Of a stretch of 64,000 nt of DNA, positions 54,414-64,000 are shown piece by piece. The translations under genes and the position numbers were made by a program. Position 1 is the first letter of the stretch. The number at the start of each line of letters is the position of its first letter. The DNA is from Agromyces cerinus. GTDB lineage: Bacteria > Actinomycetota > Actinomycetes > Actinomycetales > Microbacteriaceae. The notes under the pieces are model-generated. The model ran no database searches, was not told where the DNA came from, and saw only the letters and a program-made list of their open reading frames with translations. The stretch is from positions 868,001 through 932,000 of the forward strand of contig NZ_JAFBCT010000001.1 of the NCBI RefSeq assembly GCF_016907835.1, written 5' to 3'.

Positions 54414-56660
54414 ATGAACGCCCCTGGATCATCACGCGACGAGCTCTACGTCGACGCCGTCTACGACATGATCGTGGTCTCGAACCGACTGCCCGTCGAC
54501 TACCTGCGCGGCCCCGACGGTGAGACCACGTGGAAGAGCTCGCCCGGCGGGCTCGTCACCGCGCTCGAACCCGTCATGCGCGCCGCCGACGGCGCCTGGG
54601 TCGGCTGGGCCGGCGTCGCCGACCGCGAGTTCGACCCGTTCGAGTACGACGGCATCAACATCATCCCGGTGCCGCTGTCGGAGTCCGAGCTCGAGGAGTA
54701 CTACGAGGGCTTCTCCAACGACACCCTCTGGCCGCTCTACCACGACGTCATCGCACCGCCCTCCTTCCACCGGGAGTGGTGGGACGCGTACGTGCGGGTG
54801 AACCGCCGCTTCGCCGAGGCGGCAGCGCGCGCGGCATCGCCCGGCGCCGTCGTGTGGGTGCAGGACTACCAGCTGCAGCTCGTGCCGCGCATGCTCCGCG
54901 AGAAGCGCCCCGACCTCGTGATCGGCTTCTTCAACCACATCCCGTTCCCGGCATACGGCATCTACTCGCAGCTGCCGTGGCGGCGACAGGTGCTCGACGG
55001 ACTGCTCGGGGCCGACGTCATCGGGTTCCAGCGCGCCGCCGACGCCGGCAACTTCACGCGCGCGGTACGCCGGCTCTTCGGCTACGCGACGCGCGGCAGC
55101 GTGCTCGACGTGCCGGGCCCCGACGGCGAGATGCGGCACGTCGTCGCCCGGCAGTTCCCGATCTCGATCGACTCGGCCGGGTTCGAGGAACTCGCGCGGA
55201 GCCCCGAGGTGCAGGCGCGCGCCCACGAGATCCGGGAGAGCCTCGGCAACCCCGAGACGATCATGCTCGGCGTCGACCGCCTCGACTACACGAAGGGCAT
55301 CCGGCACCGGCTGAAGGCCTTCGGCGAGCTGCTGCGCGACGGCCGGATGTCGGTCGAAGACGTCACCCTCGTGCAGGTCGCGAGCCCGTCGCGCGAGCGC
55401 GTCGAGACGTACCGCCAGCTCCGTGACGAGATCGAGCTCATGGTCGGGCGGCTGAACGGCGACTACTCCACCCTCGGCCACCAGGCCATCGCCTACCTCC
55501 ACCACGGCTACCCGCGTGAGGAGATGGTCGCGCTCTACCTCGCCGCCGACGTCATGCTCGTGACGGCCCTCCGCGACGGCATGAACCTCGTCGCGAAGGA
55601 GTTCGTGGCCTGCAGCTTCGACGACGACGGCGTGCTCGTGCTCAGCGAGTTCACCGGCGCATCCGACGAGCTCCGTCAGGCGATCCTCGTGAATCCTCAC
55701 GACATCGAGGGGCTGAAGGACGCGATGGTCGAGGCGGCGCAGATGCCGCGCAAGGAGCGGGCGCGGCGCATGCGGGCGCTCCGCAAGCGCGTGCGCGAGA
55801 ACGACGTGGCGAAGTGGTCGTCGACCTTCCTGAAGACCCTCACCGGCGCGGGCATCATCGCCTCCGGCGTTCCCGACGGGCTGGATGCCGCGATCTCGCG
55901 CCTGGCCGACACCGACCGGCTGCTCGTGGCGCTCGACTTCGACGGCACGCTCGCACCGCTCGTCGACCGGCCGGAGGACGCGCGGGCCACCAATCGCGCC
56001 CGCGCTGCGATCGAACGCCTCGCCGCGAGCGACGACACCCGCGTCGCGATCGTCTCCGGGCGGGCGCTCGAGAGCCTGAAGGAAGTCGCCGATCCGCCGG
56101 CGGGAACCCTCATGAGCGGCTCGCACGGTGTGGAGCTGCAGCTCGACGGCGGCGGCGTCACGATCGACCTCCGCGACGGCGAGCTCGCGGCGCTCGAACA
56201 CCTCACCAGCGTGCTCGACGACGTCGCCGCGAGCATCGACGGCGCATGGGTCGAGTGGAAGCCCGCAGGGCTCGCCCTGCACACGCGCAAGGTCGCGCCC
56301 GATGCCGCGAGCGACCTGCAGCGGGCCGCCAGGGCGCGCGTCGAGGCCGAGATCCCCGAGCTCACGGTGCGCAGCGGCAAGGGCGTGATCGAGTTCTCGG
56401 TGCGCCCGAGCGACAAGGGGGAGGCGCTCACCCGGCTCCGCCAGCACGCGGGCGCCAGCGCCGTCATCTACGTCGGCGACGACGTCACCGACGAAGACGC
56501 GTTCGCCGCCCTCGAGTCGGAGGATCTGGGGGTGAAGGTCGGTCAGGGCAGGTCGCTCGCGGCTCATCGTGTGCGCAGTCCCGACGACGTCGCCGACCTG
56601 CTCGAACGCCTCGCCGATGCGCGTGAAGCGACGCACGGGGGCCCCTCGCGCTGGCCATAG
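54414..56660 (+). CDS. otsA: Trehalose-6-phosphate synthase/phosphatase fusion
   Basis: 748 residues. Residues ~18-475 are a GT20 synthase using UDP-glucose: [77 protein letters not shown] and [15 protein letters not shown]. Residues ~495-748 are an HAD phosphatase, with [20 protein letters not shown] near 504-523, ILVSGR-like [14 protein letters not shown] and [17 protein letters not shown]. It makes trehalose in two steps in one chain, an otsA-otsB fusion. Actinobacteria more often keep these as separate genes. AGGAGG lies upstream of the ATG. It ends nine bases before ilvD. Confidence 0.94.
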   Translation: MNAPGSSRDELYVDAVYDMIVVSNRLPVDYLRGPDGETTWKSSPGGLVTALEPVMRAADGAWVGWAGVADREFDPFEYDGINIIPVPLSESELEEYYEGFSNDTLWPLYHDVIAPPSFHREWWDAYVRVNRRFAEAAARAASPGAVVWVQDYQLQLVPRMLREKRPDLVIGFFNHIPFPAYGIYSQLPWRRQVLDGLLGADVIGFQRAADAGNFTRAVRRLFGYATRGSVLDVPGPDGEMRHVVARQFPISIDSAGFEELARSPEVQARAHEIRESLGNPETIMLGVDRLDYTKGIRHRLKAFGELLRDGRMSVEDVTLVQVASPSRERVETYRQLRDEIELMVGRLNGDYSTLGHQAIAYLHHGYPREEMVALYLAADVMLVTALRDGMNLVAKEFVACSFDDDGVLVLSEFTGASDELRQAILVNPHDIEGLKDAMVEAAQMPRKERARRMRALRKRVRENDVAKWSSTFLKTLTGAGIIASGVPDGLDAAISRLADTDRLLVALDFDGTLAPLVDRPEDARATNRARAAIERLAASDDTRVAIVSGRALESLKEVADPPAGTLMSGSHGVELQLDGGGVTIDLRDGELAALEHLTSVLDDVAASIDGAWVEWKPAGLALHTRKVAPDAASDLQRAARARVEAEIPELTVRSGKGVIEFSVRPSDKGEALTRLRQHAGASAVIYVGDDVTDEDAFAALESEDLGVKVGQGRSLAAHRVRSPDDVADLLERLADAREATHGGPSRWP

Positions 56661-56669
56661 ACTCGTTCC
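56658..56669 (+). promoter_or_regulatory. Leaderless -10 for ilvD
   Basis: TAGACT (56658-56663; its first three bases are the otsA stop codon TAG) lies 6 nt before ATG 56670. No Shine-Dalgarno is visible. Confidence 0.6.
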
Positions 56670-58364
56670 ATGTCGGAGTTCGATCCCAAACCTCGTAGCC
56701 GCACCGTCACCGACGGTATCGAAGCCATGACCAGCCGGGGCATGCTCCGCGCCGTCGGAATGGGAGACGCCGACTGGGACAAGCCGCAGATCGGCATCGC
56801 GTCCTCCTGGAACGAGATCACCCCCTGCAACCTCTCGCTCGCCCGCCTCGCGCAGGCCGCCAAAGAGGGCGTGCACGGCGGCGGCGGCTACCCGCTGCAG
56901 TTCGGCACGGTCTCCGTCTCCGACGGCATCTCGATGGGCCACGAGGGCATGCACTTCTCGCTCGTCTCGCGCGAGGTCATCGCCGACTCGGTCGAGGTCG
57001 TCATGCAGGCCGAGCGACTCGACGGCTCCGTGCTGCTCGCAGGCTGCGACAAGTCCATCCCCGGCATGCTCATGGCGGCCGCCCGCCTCGACCTCGCCTC
57101 GGTGTTCCTCTACGCCGGCTCGATCGCGCCGGGCTGGGTGCGCCTGTCGGACGGCACCGAGAAGGACATCACGATCATCGACTCGTTCGAGGCGGTGGGT
57201 GCGGTCAAGGCAGGCACCATGAGTGCCGAAGACGCCCACCGCATCGAGTGCGCGTTCGCGCCCGGTGAAGGCGCCTGCGGCGGCATGTACACCGCCAACA
57301 CCATGGCCTCGGTCGCCGAGGCGCTCGGTCTCTCGCTTCCGGGTTCGGCGTCGCCGGCATCCGCCGATCGTCGTCGCGACTACTACGCGCACCGCTCGGG
57401 CGAGGCCGTCGTCAACCTGCTGAAGCACGGCATCACGGCTCGTCAGATCCTCACGAAGAAGGCGTTCGAGAACGCCATCGCGGTCGGCATGGCGCTCGGC
57501 GGCTCGACCAACATCGTGCTGCACCTGCTCGCGATCGCCCGTGAGGCCGAGGTCGACCTCACCCTCGACGACTTCAACCGAATCGGCGCGAAGGTGCCCC
57601 ACATCGGCGACCTGAAGCCGTTCGGCAAGTACGTCATGAACGACGTCGACCGTCGCGGCGGGGTCCCCGTGCTCATGAAGGCGCTGCTCGACGCCGGCCT
57701 CCTGCACGGCGACGTGCTCACCGTCACCGGCAAGACCATGGCCGAGAACCTCGAGGAGCTGAACCTCCCGCCGCTCGACGGCGAGGTGCTCCGCACGCTC
57801 GACAACCCGATCCACGAGACCGGCGGGCTCACCATCCTGCACGGTTCGCTCGCTCCCGAGGGTGCGGTCGTGAAGACCGCGGGCTTCGACGCCGCCACCT
57901 TCGAGGGCCCCGCGCGCGTGTTCGAGCGCGAGCGGGCGGCCATGGACGCGCTCACGGCGGGCGAGATCAAGGCGGGCGATGTGGTCGTCATCCGCTACGA
58001 GGGCCCCAAGGGCGGGCCCGGCATGCGGGAGATGCTCGCCATCACCGCAGCCATCAAGGGCGCCGGTCTCGGAAAAGATGTACTACTCTTGACGGACGGT
58101 CGATTCTCAGGCGGCACAACCGGCCTCTGCATCGGCCATCTGGCACCCGAAGCGGTGGACGCAGGTCCCATCGCCTTCGTGCGCGATGGTGATCTCATAC
58201 GGGTCGATATCGCAGCTCGTTCCATCGACCTACTGGTCGACGATGCCGAGCTGGCTGCCCGCCGAGAAGGCTGGGCTCCGCTTCCCCCGCGCTATACCCG
58301 TGGCGTCCTCGCGAAGTACTCGAAGCTCGTGCGTTCCGCCGCAGAAGGCGCCACGACGGGCTGA
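56670..58364 (+). CDS. ilvD: Dihydroxy-acid dehydratase
   Basis: 564 residues. It dehydrates dihydroxy-isovalerate and dihydroxy-methylvalerate in valine/isoleucine synthesis. Iron-sulfur cysteines lie in [39 protein letters not shown] and [20 protein letters not shown]. The C-terminal part has [20 protein letters not shown] and [10 protein letters not shown]. Codon choice changes near nt 58070: the last ~95 codons use GTA, CTA, TTG, ATA, TCA and ACA, which are nearly absent before that point. It begins the ilvDBNC group; ilvB starts 45 bases later. Confidence 0.97.
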   Translation: MSEFDPKPRSRTVTDGIEAMTSRGMLRAVGMGDADWDKPQIGIASSWNEITPCNLSLARLAQAAKEGVHGGGGYPLQFGTVSVSDGISMGHEGMHFSLVSREVIADSVEVVMQAERLDGSVLLAGCDKSIPGMLMAAARLDLASVFLYAGSIAPGWVRLSDGTEKDITIIDSFEAVGAVKAGTMSAEDAHRIECAFAPGEGACGGMYTANTMASVAEALGLSLPGSASPASADRRRDYYAHRSGEAVVNLLKHGITARQILTKKAFENAIAVGMALGGSTNIVLHLLAIAREAEVDLTLDDFNRIGAKVPHIGDLKPFGKYVMNDVDRRGGVPVLMKALLDAGLLHGDVLTVTGKTMAENLEELNLPPLDGEVLRTLDNPIHETGGLTILHGSLAPEGAVVKTAGFDAATFEGPARVFERERAAMDALTAGEIKAGDVVVIRYEGPKGGPGMREMLAITAAIKGAGLGKDVLLLTDGRFSGGTTGLCIGHLAPEAVDAGPIAFVRDGDLIRVDIAARSIDLLVDDAELAARREGWAPLPPRYTRGVLAKYSKLVRSAAEGATTG

Positions 58365-58408
58365 GTGCAGCGCTTCCCGCACACACCGTCCACCAGAACA
58401 GGAATCGA

Positions 58409-60217
58409 ATGACCACGGAATCCAATCCCGTGCCATCGCCCGCCCCAGTGCCCTCCGGCGCTCCCGTGGAGCTCACGGGCGCCGAGGCGGTCGTCCGCGC
58501 ACTCGAGATGCTCGGCATCACCGACGTGTTCGGCCTTCCCGGCGGCGCGATCCTCCCCGTCTACGACCCGCTGCTCGACAGCAAGAAGCTCCGCCACATC
58601 CTCGTGCGGCACGAGCAGGGCGCCGGTCACGCTGCCGAGGGCTACGCCTCGTCGTCGGGCAAGGTCGGCGTCGCCATCGCGACGTCGGGTCCCGGCGCGA
58701 CGAACCTCGTGACCGCCATCGCCGACGCCCACATGGACTCGGTGCCGATGCTCGCGATCACCGGTCAGGTGTTCTCGAACCTCATGGGCACCGATGCCTT
58801 CCAGGAGGCCGACATCGTCGGCATCACGATGCCGATCACGAAGCACTCCTTCCTGGTGAAGGATGCCGCGGAGATCCCGGCGACCATCGCGGCGGCGTAC
58901 CACATCGCCACGACCGGCCGGCCCGGCCCCGTGCTCGTCGACATCACGAAGGACGCGCAGCAGGCCAAGGCCGTCTTCCGCTGGCCGCCGAAGCTCGACC
59001 TGCCGGGCTACCGGCCGATCACGAAGGCCCACGGCAAGCAGGTCGCCGCGGCGGCGCAGCTGCTCGCAGAGGCGAAGCGCCCGGTGCTCTACGTGGGCGG
59101 CGGAGTCATCCGCGCGGGTGCGTCGCAGGAACTGCTCACGCTCGCCGAGACGACGAACGCCCCTGTGGTGACGACGCTCATGGCCCGCGGTGCCTTCCCC
59201 GACTCGCACCAGCAGCACCTCGGCATGCCTGGCATGCACGGCACGGTTCCCGCCGTGATCGCGCTGCAGGAGGCCGACCTCCTCATCGCCCTCGGCGCCC
59301 GCTTCGACGACCGCGTGACCGGTAAGGCGGCGCTCTTCGCGCCGAACGCCAAGGTCGTGCACGTCGACATCGACCCGGCCGAGATCTCGAAGATCCGCGT
59401 GGCCGACGTGCCGATCGTGGGCGACGCGAAAGACGTGCTCGTCGACCTCGAGGCCGCCTACCGCGACGCGATCGCGGGGGCTTCGGGCACGCCCGACCTC
59501 GAGGAGTGGTGGGCGACGCTCGACGGCCTCCGCGCCGAGTTCCCGCTCGGGTTCTCGACGCCGTCCGACGGACTGCTCGCACCCCAGCAGGTCATCCAGC
59601 GCATCGGCGAGCTCACTGGCCCCGAGGCGGTCTACGCCGCGGGCGTCGGCCAGCACCAGATGTGGGCGGCGCAGTTCATCAAGTACGAGCGCCCCAACTC
59701 CTGGCTGAACTCGGGCGGCGCCGGCACGATGGGCTACGCGGTTCCGGCCGCGATGGGGGCCAAGGTCGCCGAACCCGACCGTGTGGTCTGGGCGATCGAC
59801 GGCGACGGATGCTTCCAGATGACCAATCAGGAGCTCGCCACCTGCACGCTGAACAAGATCCCGATCAAGGTCGCGATCATCAACAACTCCTCGCTCGGCA
59901 TGGTGCGCCAGTGGCAGACCCTGTTCTACGACGGCCGGTACTCGAACACCGACCTGAACACGGGCCACGACAGCGTGCGCATCCCCGACTTCGTGGCACT
60001 CGCCGAGGCGTACGGTGCGCTCGGCATCCGGGTCACGAAAGAGGAGGAGATCGACGACGCCATCAAGCTCGCGCTCGAGACGAACGACCGCCCCGTGGTG
60101 ATCGACTTCGTCGTCTCTGCCGACGCGATGGTGTGGCCGATGGTGCCGCAGGGCGTCTCGAACAGCTACATCCAGTACGCCCGCGATCACTCGCCGGCAT
60201 TCAGCGAGGAGGACTGA
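58409..60217 (+). CDS. ilvB: Acetolactate synthase, large subunit
   Basis: 602 residues, thiamin-diphosphate and FAD enzyme making acetolactate or acetohydroxybutyrate. The N-terminal [20 protein letters not shown] is followed by the catalytic Glu in [20 protein letters not shown] and [20 protein letters not shown]. The ThDP-binding motif is [20 protein letters not shown], then [13 protein letters not shown]. It pairs with IlvN; the ilvN start is 3 bases after its stop. No attenuator-like leader is seen in the 44 bases before it. Confidence 0.97.
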   Translation: MTTESNPVPSPAPVPSGAPVELTGAEAVVRALEMLGITDVFGLPGGAILPVYDPLLDSKKLRHILVRHEQGAGHAAEGYASSSGKVGVAIATSGPGATNLVTAIADAHMDSVPMLAITGQVFSNLMGTDAFQEADIVGITMPITKHSFLVKDAAEIPATIAAAYHIATTGRPGPVLVDITKDAQQAKAVFRWPPKLDLPGYRPITKAHGKQVAAAAQLLAEAKRPVLYVGGGVIRAGASQELLTLAETTNAPVVTTLMARGAFPDSHQQHLGMPGMHGTVPAVIALQEADLLIALGARFDDRVTGKAALFAPNAKVVHVDIDPAEISKIRVADVPIVGDAKDVLVDLEAAYRDAIAGASGTPDLEEWWATLDGLRAEFPLGFSTPSDGLLAPQQVIQRIGELTGPEAVYAAGVGQHQMWAAQFIKYERPNSWLNSGGAGTMGYAVPAAMGAKVAEPDRVVWAIDGDGCFQMTNQELATCTLNKIPIKVAIINNSSLGMVRQWQTLFYDGRYSNTDLNTGHDSVRIPDFVALAEAYGALGIRVTKEEEIDDAIKLALETNDRPVVIDFVVSADAMVWPMVPQGVSNSYIQYARDHSPAFSEED

Positions 60218-60219
60218 CC

Positions 60220-60729
60220 ATGTCGACGCACGTTCTCTCCCTCCTCGTCGAAGACAAGCCCGGACTGTTGACCCGCGTCGCAGGGCTCTTCGCCCGGCGC
60301 GGCTTCAACATCGAATCGCTCGCGGTCGGCCACTCCGAGATCGAGGGCCTCAGCCGCATCACGGTCGTGGTCGACGTCGACGAACTGCCGCTCGAGCAGG
60401 TCACGAAGCAGCTGAACAAGCTCGTCAACGTCATCAAGATCGTCGAGCTCGACCCGGCTCAGGCCGTGCAGCGCGAGCACCTGCTCATCAAGGTGCGGGT
60501 CGACAACACGACGCGCTCGCAGGTGCTCGAGGCGGTGAACCTCTTCCGTGCCCGCGTCGTCGACGTCTCGACCGACGCGCTCGTGATCGAGGTCACCGGC
60601 GATTCCGGCAAGACCACCGCGTTCCTCAAGGTGCTCGAGCCCTACGGCATCAAGGAGATCGCCCAGTCGGGCCTCCTCGCCATCGGCCGTGGCAGCAAGT
60701 CCATCACCGAGCGCGTCTTCAAGAACTGA
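60220..60729 (+). CDS. ilvN: Acetolactate synthase, regulatory small subunit
   Basis: 169 residues from ATG 60220, with GAGGAGG upstream. The ACT domain (residues ~4-78) begins HVLSLLVEDKPGLLTRVAGL and ARRGFNIESLAVGHSEIEGL, which binds valine for feedback control. The C-terminal half has HLLIKVRVDNTTRSQVLEAV and FRARVVDVSTDALVIEVTGD. It stabilises and regulates IlvB. It lies in the middle of ilvB-ilvN-ilvC. Confidence 0.97.
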   Translation: MSTHVLSLLVEDKPGLLTRVAGLFARRGFNIESLAVGHSEIEGLSRITVVVDVDELPLEQVTKQLNKLVNVIKIVELDPAQAVQREHLLIKVRVDNTTRSQVLEAVNLFRARVVDVSTDALVIEVTGDSGKTTAFLKVLEPYGIKEIAQSGLLAIGRGSKSITERVFKN

Positions 60730-61806
<1,077 letters not shown>

Positions 61807-61840
61807 CGCGCAGCGAACAGACCGGCTGCATCGCAGCACT

Positions 61841-61877
61841 GAACGGCCCGTTCCGGATGCTCCGGGGCGGGCCGTTC
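61841..61877 (+). terminator. ilv operon terminator
   Basis: GAACGGCCCG (61841-61850) pairs perfectly with CGGGCCGTTC (61868-61877). The 17-base loop holds its own CCGGA/TCCGG hairpin. No T-run is present. Confidence 0.7.
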
Positions 61878-61958
61878 CCGTGCCGTGCACGAATGAGCAG
61901 CGCGCGTTGTCGCGAAACCCTTGTCACGGAGGTGCCGGGTGTGGTCGCATGTGGTGCC

Positions 61959-63842
61959 ATGAGCGAACTCTCACACCACCACCCCGAACCCACCCCCCGC
62001 TGGTGCTCGTGCGCCGTACCCGACGACGAGGCCGCACCCGAGAGATCCGGCCTCAGTCGACGCAACGTCCTCGTCGGCATGTCCGCCGCCGGAGCGCTCG
62101 CCGCCGCCGGCTGGCCGGGGGCGGCTCAGGCCGCCAATGCCGCGCCCGGCGACAAGGCGGTGACGATCACGATCATGGGCACCTCCGACCTGCACGCGAA
62201 CGTCGTCAACTGGGACTACTACAAGGACGCCGTCTTCAACGACGCGAGGCCCGGGGTGCCGAGCAACGCCGTCGGCCTCGCCCGCGTTGCGAGCGTCGTC
62301 AACCAGATCCGTGCCGACCGCGGTCGTGAGCGCACGCTGCTCTTCGACGCGGGTGACACGATCCAGGGCACCCCGCTCGGGTTCTACTACGCGACGGTCG
62401 AACCGGTCACCGAGACGGGGGCGATCCACCCGGTGGCCGCGCAGATGAACGCGCTCGAGTACGACGCCGTCGCGCTCGGCAACCACGAGTTCAACTACGG
62501 CCTCGACTTCCTCGACAACTGGATCTCGCAGATGGACGCTCCGGTGCTGGCCGCGAACGCCGTGCACGCGGGCACGAAGGTTCCCCGATTCCGTCCGTAC
62601 ACGATCACCACGATGAAGGTGGCGAAGGGGCTTCCTCCCGTCCGCGTCGGCGTGCTCGGTCTGACGAACCCGGGTGTCGTCATCTGGGACAAGGCGAACG
62701 TGTCGGGCAGGGTCGAGGTGCTCGACCTCGTCGAGACCGCTGCGCGCTGGGTGCCGGTGATGCGCGCCGAGGGTGCGCACATCGTCATCGTGAGCGCCCA
62801 CTCGGGTGAGAGCGGCACTTCGTCGTACGGCGGAGACCTTCCCGTCGAGAACGCGGCCAAGCTCGTCGCCGAAGAGGTGCCCGGCATCGACGCGATCCTC
62901 TTCGGGCACGCGCACCAGGAGATTCCGCAGCGCCTCGTCACGAACACCGCGACGGGCGCCGAGGTCATCATGAGCGAGCCGAAGAACTGGGGCCAGCGCC
63001 TCAGCGTGTTCGACCTCGACCTCGAGTTCGTGCGCGGCAAGTGGGGGGTCGTCGCGCATTCCGCCACGACGCTCAACACGAACACCGTCGTCGACGACCC
63101 CGCGTTCGTGGCGCTCGTGCGCGACCAGCACGACGCGGTCGTGACCTACATGAACACGCCGGTCGCGAACTCGACCGAGTCGATGTCGGCCGCCGAGGCG
63201 TGTTGGAAGGACACGGCGATCCTCGACTACGTCAACGAGGTGCAGACGGCGACGGTCGCCGCGGCGGTCGCGGGCATGCCCGAGGCGGCCCTGCCGATCG
63301 TCTCGATCGCCGCGCCGTTCAACCGGGCGGCGAGCTTCCCGCAGGGGCCGGTCACGATCAAGGACGTCGCCGGGCTGTACATCTACGACAACACGCTGAT
63401 GGCGTCGGTCCTCACCGGTGCGCAGATCAAGGACTACCTCGAGTACTCGGCGAAGTACTTCATCCAGGTGGCCGCCGACGCCCCCGTCGCGCCCGCGTCG
63501 TGGACGAACGCCGGCAACACGCCCGACTACAACTACGACCAGTTCTCGGGCATCGACTACTCGGTCGACATCTCGCAGCCGTATGGGTCGCGCATCGTCG
63601 GAATGACGTACGGGAACTCTCCCGTCGCGCCCGACCAGCAGTTCCTGGTGGCGGTGAACAACTACCGGCAGTCGGGCGGCGGCGGGTTCCCGCACATCGC
63701 CGCGGCGCCCGTCGTGTACAACGCGCAGGTCGCGATCCGCGAGGCGATCGTCTCCTACGCCTCGGCGGCCGGGGTGATCGACCCGACGACGTTCCACGTC
63801 GAGAACTGGCGGCTCGTCCGCAACGGAGTTCCGGTGTTCTGA
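61959..63842 (+). CDS. Tat-exported 5'-nucleotidase/metallophosphatase family protein
   Basis: 627 residues. A long N-terminal region (MSELSHHHPEPTPRWCSCAV) precedes the twin-arginine signal GLSRRNVLVGMSAAGALAAA (RR at 34-35), cleaved near AQAA. The metallophosphatase motifs are IMGTSDLHANVVNWDYY, FDAGDTIQGTPLG, ALGNHEFNYGLDF, VSAHSGESG and ILFGHAHQEIPQR. The 5-nucleotidase C domain follows, with DVAGLYIYDNTLMASVLTGA and VAVNNYRQSGGGGFPHIAA. It hydrolyses nucleotides or cyclic phosphates outside the cell. The histidine-rich n-region before the RR motif is unusually long. A terminator follows directly. Confidence 0.92.
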   Translation: MSELSHHHPEPTPRWCSCAVPDDEAAPERSGLSRRNVLVGMSAAGALAAAGWPGAAQAANAAPGDKAVTITIMGTSDLHANVVNWDYYKDAVFNDARPGVPSNAVGLARVASVVNQIRADRGRERTLLFDAGDTIQGTPLGFYYATVEPVTETGAIHPVAAQMNALEYDAVALGNHEFNYGLDFLDNWISQMDAPVLAANAVHAGTKVPRFRPYTITTMKVAKGLPPVRVGVLGLTNPGVVIWDKANVSGRVEVLDLVETAARWVPVMRAEGAHIVIVSAHSGESGTSSYGGDLPVENAAKLVAEEVPGIDAILFGHAHQEIPQRLVTNTATGAEVIMSEPKNWGQRLSVFDLDLEFVRGKWGVVAHSATTLNTNTVVDDPAFVALVRDQHDAVVTYMNTPVANSTESMSAAEACWKDTAILDYVNEVQTATVAAAVAGMPEAALPIVSIAAPFNRAASFPQGPVTIKDVAGLYIYDNTLMASVLTGAQIKDYLEYSAKYFIQVAADAPVAPASWTNAGNTPDYNYDQFSGIDYSVDISQPYGSRIVGMTYGNSPVAPDQQFLVAVNNYRQSGGGGFPHIAAAPVVYNAQVAIREAIVSYASAAGVIDPTTFHVENWRLVRNGVPVF

Positions 63843-63856
63843 CCGCGAGCACGGTG

Positions 63857-63886
63857 AAGGCCCGCCCGGTGATCCGGGCGGGCCTT
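63857..63886 (+). terminator. Terminator after the nucleotidase gene
   Basis: AAGGCCCGCCCGG (63857-63869) pairs perfectly with 63874-63886 around TGAT. It would serve the nucleotidase gene and the convergent gene at the window end. Confidence 0.8.
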
Positions 63887-63910
63887 CGTCGTCGTGCTCG
63901 GTGGTCGAGG

Positions 63911-64000
63911 CTACTCCGCGGCGGGGGTCTCCTCGGGAGCCTCGACGGACTCCTCACTCGCAGGTGCGGAGCCGGCTTCCACCGCGTCGACCTGCTCCTG
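63911..64000 (-). CDS. C-terminal tail of an unidentified minus-strand gene (partial)
   Basis: The minus strand reads in frame from the window edge to TAG at 63913-63911, giving a 29-residue acidic, Ala/Glu-rich tail: QEQVDAVEAGSAPASEES, then VEAPEETPAAE. Such a tail is not diagnostic. It is convergent with the nucleotidase gene, and the shared hairpin at 63857 is the likely end of both transcripts. Confidence 0.5.
   Translation of the reverse strand, partial: QEQVDAVEAGSAPASEESVEAPEETPAAE

Noticed and set aside
58365..58408. Attenuator or riboswitch before ilvB
   Set aside because: Only 44 bases, with no leader peptide of branched-chain codons and no terminator pair.

Overview
This is a high-GC chromosomal segment of an actinobacterium, most likely a Microbacteriaceae member (Agromyces/Microbacterium-type). 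The inference rests on the hpf-secA-Rv3235-like order, two F420-dependent LLM oxidoreductases and an F420/PPOX enzyme, a PdtaS-type sensor kinase, an actinobacterial Tad/Flp pilus locus, prfB/ftsE/ftsX/smpB/ssrA, an encoded proteolysis tag ANAKRTDFALAA, and many genes that appear to be leaderless: TAnnnT lies 6-9 nt before the start codon. No insertion sequence, prophage, CRISPR array or rRNA was seen. No gene-free stretch exceeds about 300 bases.

Layout. 1-4.7 kb: the end of hpf, then secA and small conserved genes. 4.7-7 kb: the first part of a Tad pilus system (SAF/CpaB-like and CpaE-like). 7-16 kb: a PdtaS-like kinase, an ECF41 sigma factor (SigJ) with its divergent epimerase target and a near-perfect ECF41 promoter, a CDF metal transporter, DedA, a heme oxygenase under a DtxR-like box, an LLM oxidoreductase, tRNA-Leu(UAG) and an acyltransferase. 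15.9-20.5 kb: the second part of the Tad system (tadA, tadB, tadC, pilin-like peptide, two TadE-like, TadG-like). Both parts are preceded by the same exact 17-mer. 21-31 kb: prfB, then a TetR/amidohydrolase/NhaC-like module sitting between prfB and ftsE-ftsX-smpB. 31-37.7 kb: a phosphatase, a SIMPL protein, tmRNA, LysR/EamA, a lipoprotein, a second LLM enzyme, a hisN-like phosphatase and tRNA-Lys(CUU).

37.8-43.3 kb: an accessory cell-wall island directly beside tRNA-Lys. It carries alanine racemase, a D-Ala-D-Ala-type ligase and an acyltransferase-CapA fusion in one overlapping operon, with a divergent murG-like gene. Its codon usage is visibly less GC-biased. 43.4-47.8 kb: a five-gene, 4-nt-overlapping operon of bioY, an acyl-CoA-synthetase-like gene, a thiolase and ECF ATPase and T components. 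48.8-54.3 kb: a TetR-controlled exporter operon in which an MMPL transporter has a degenerate ABC-ATPase-like C-terminus and is followed by a YhgE/Pip ABC-2-type permease. 54.4-61.8 kb: a TPS-TPP trehalose fusion and ilvD-ilvB-ilvN-ilvC. The window ends with a Tat-exported 5'-nucleotidase family protein and the C-terminal tail of a convergent gene.

The strongest candidates for undescribed biology are the MMPL/pseudo-NBD/YhgE exporter, the alr-ddl-acyltransferase/CapA plus murG island, the lipid-CoA genes inside the biotin ECF operon, and the shared 17-mer (containing a DnaA-box 9-mer) upstream of both Tad segments.
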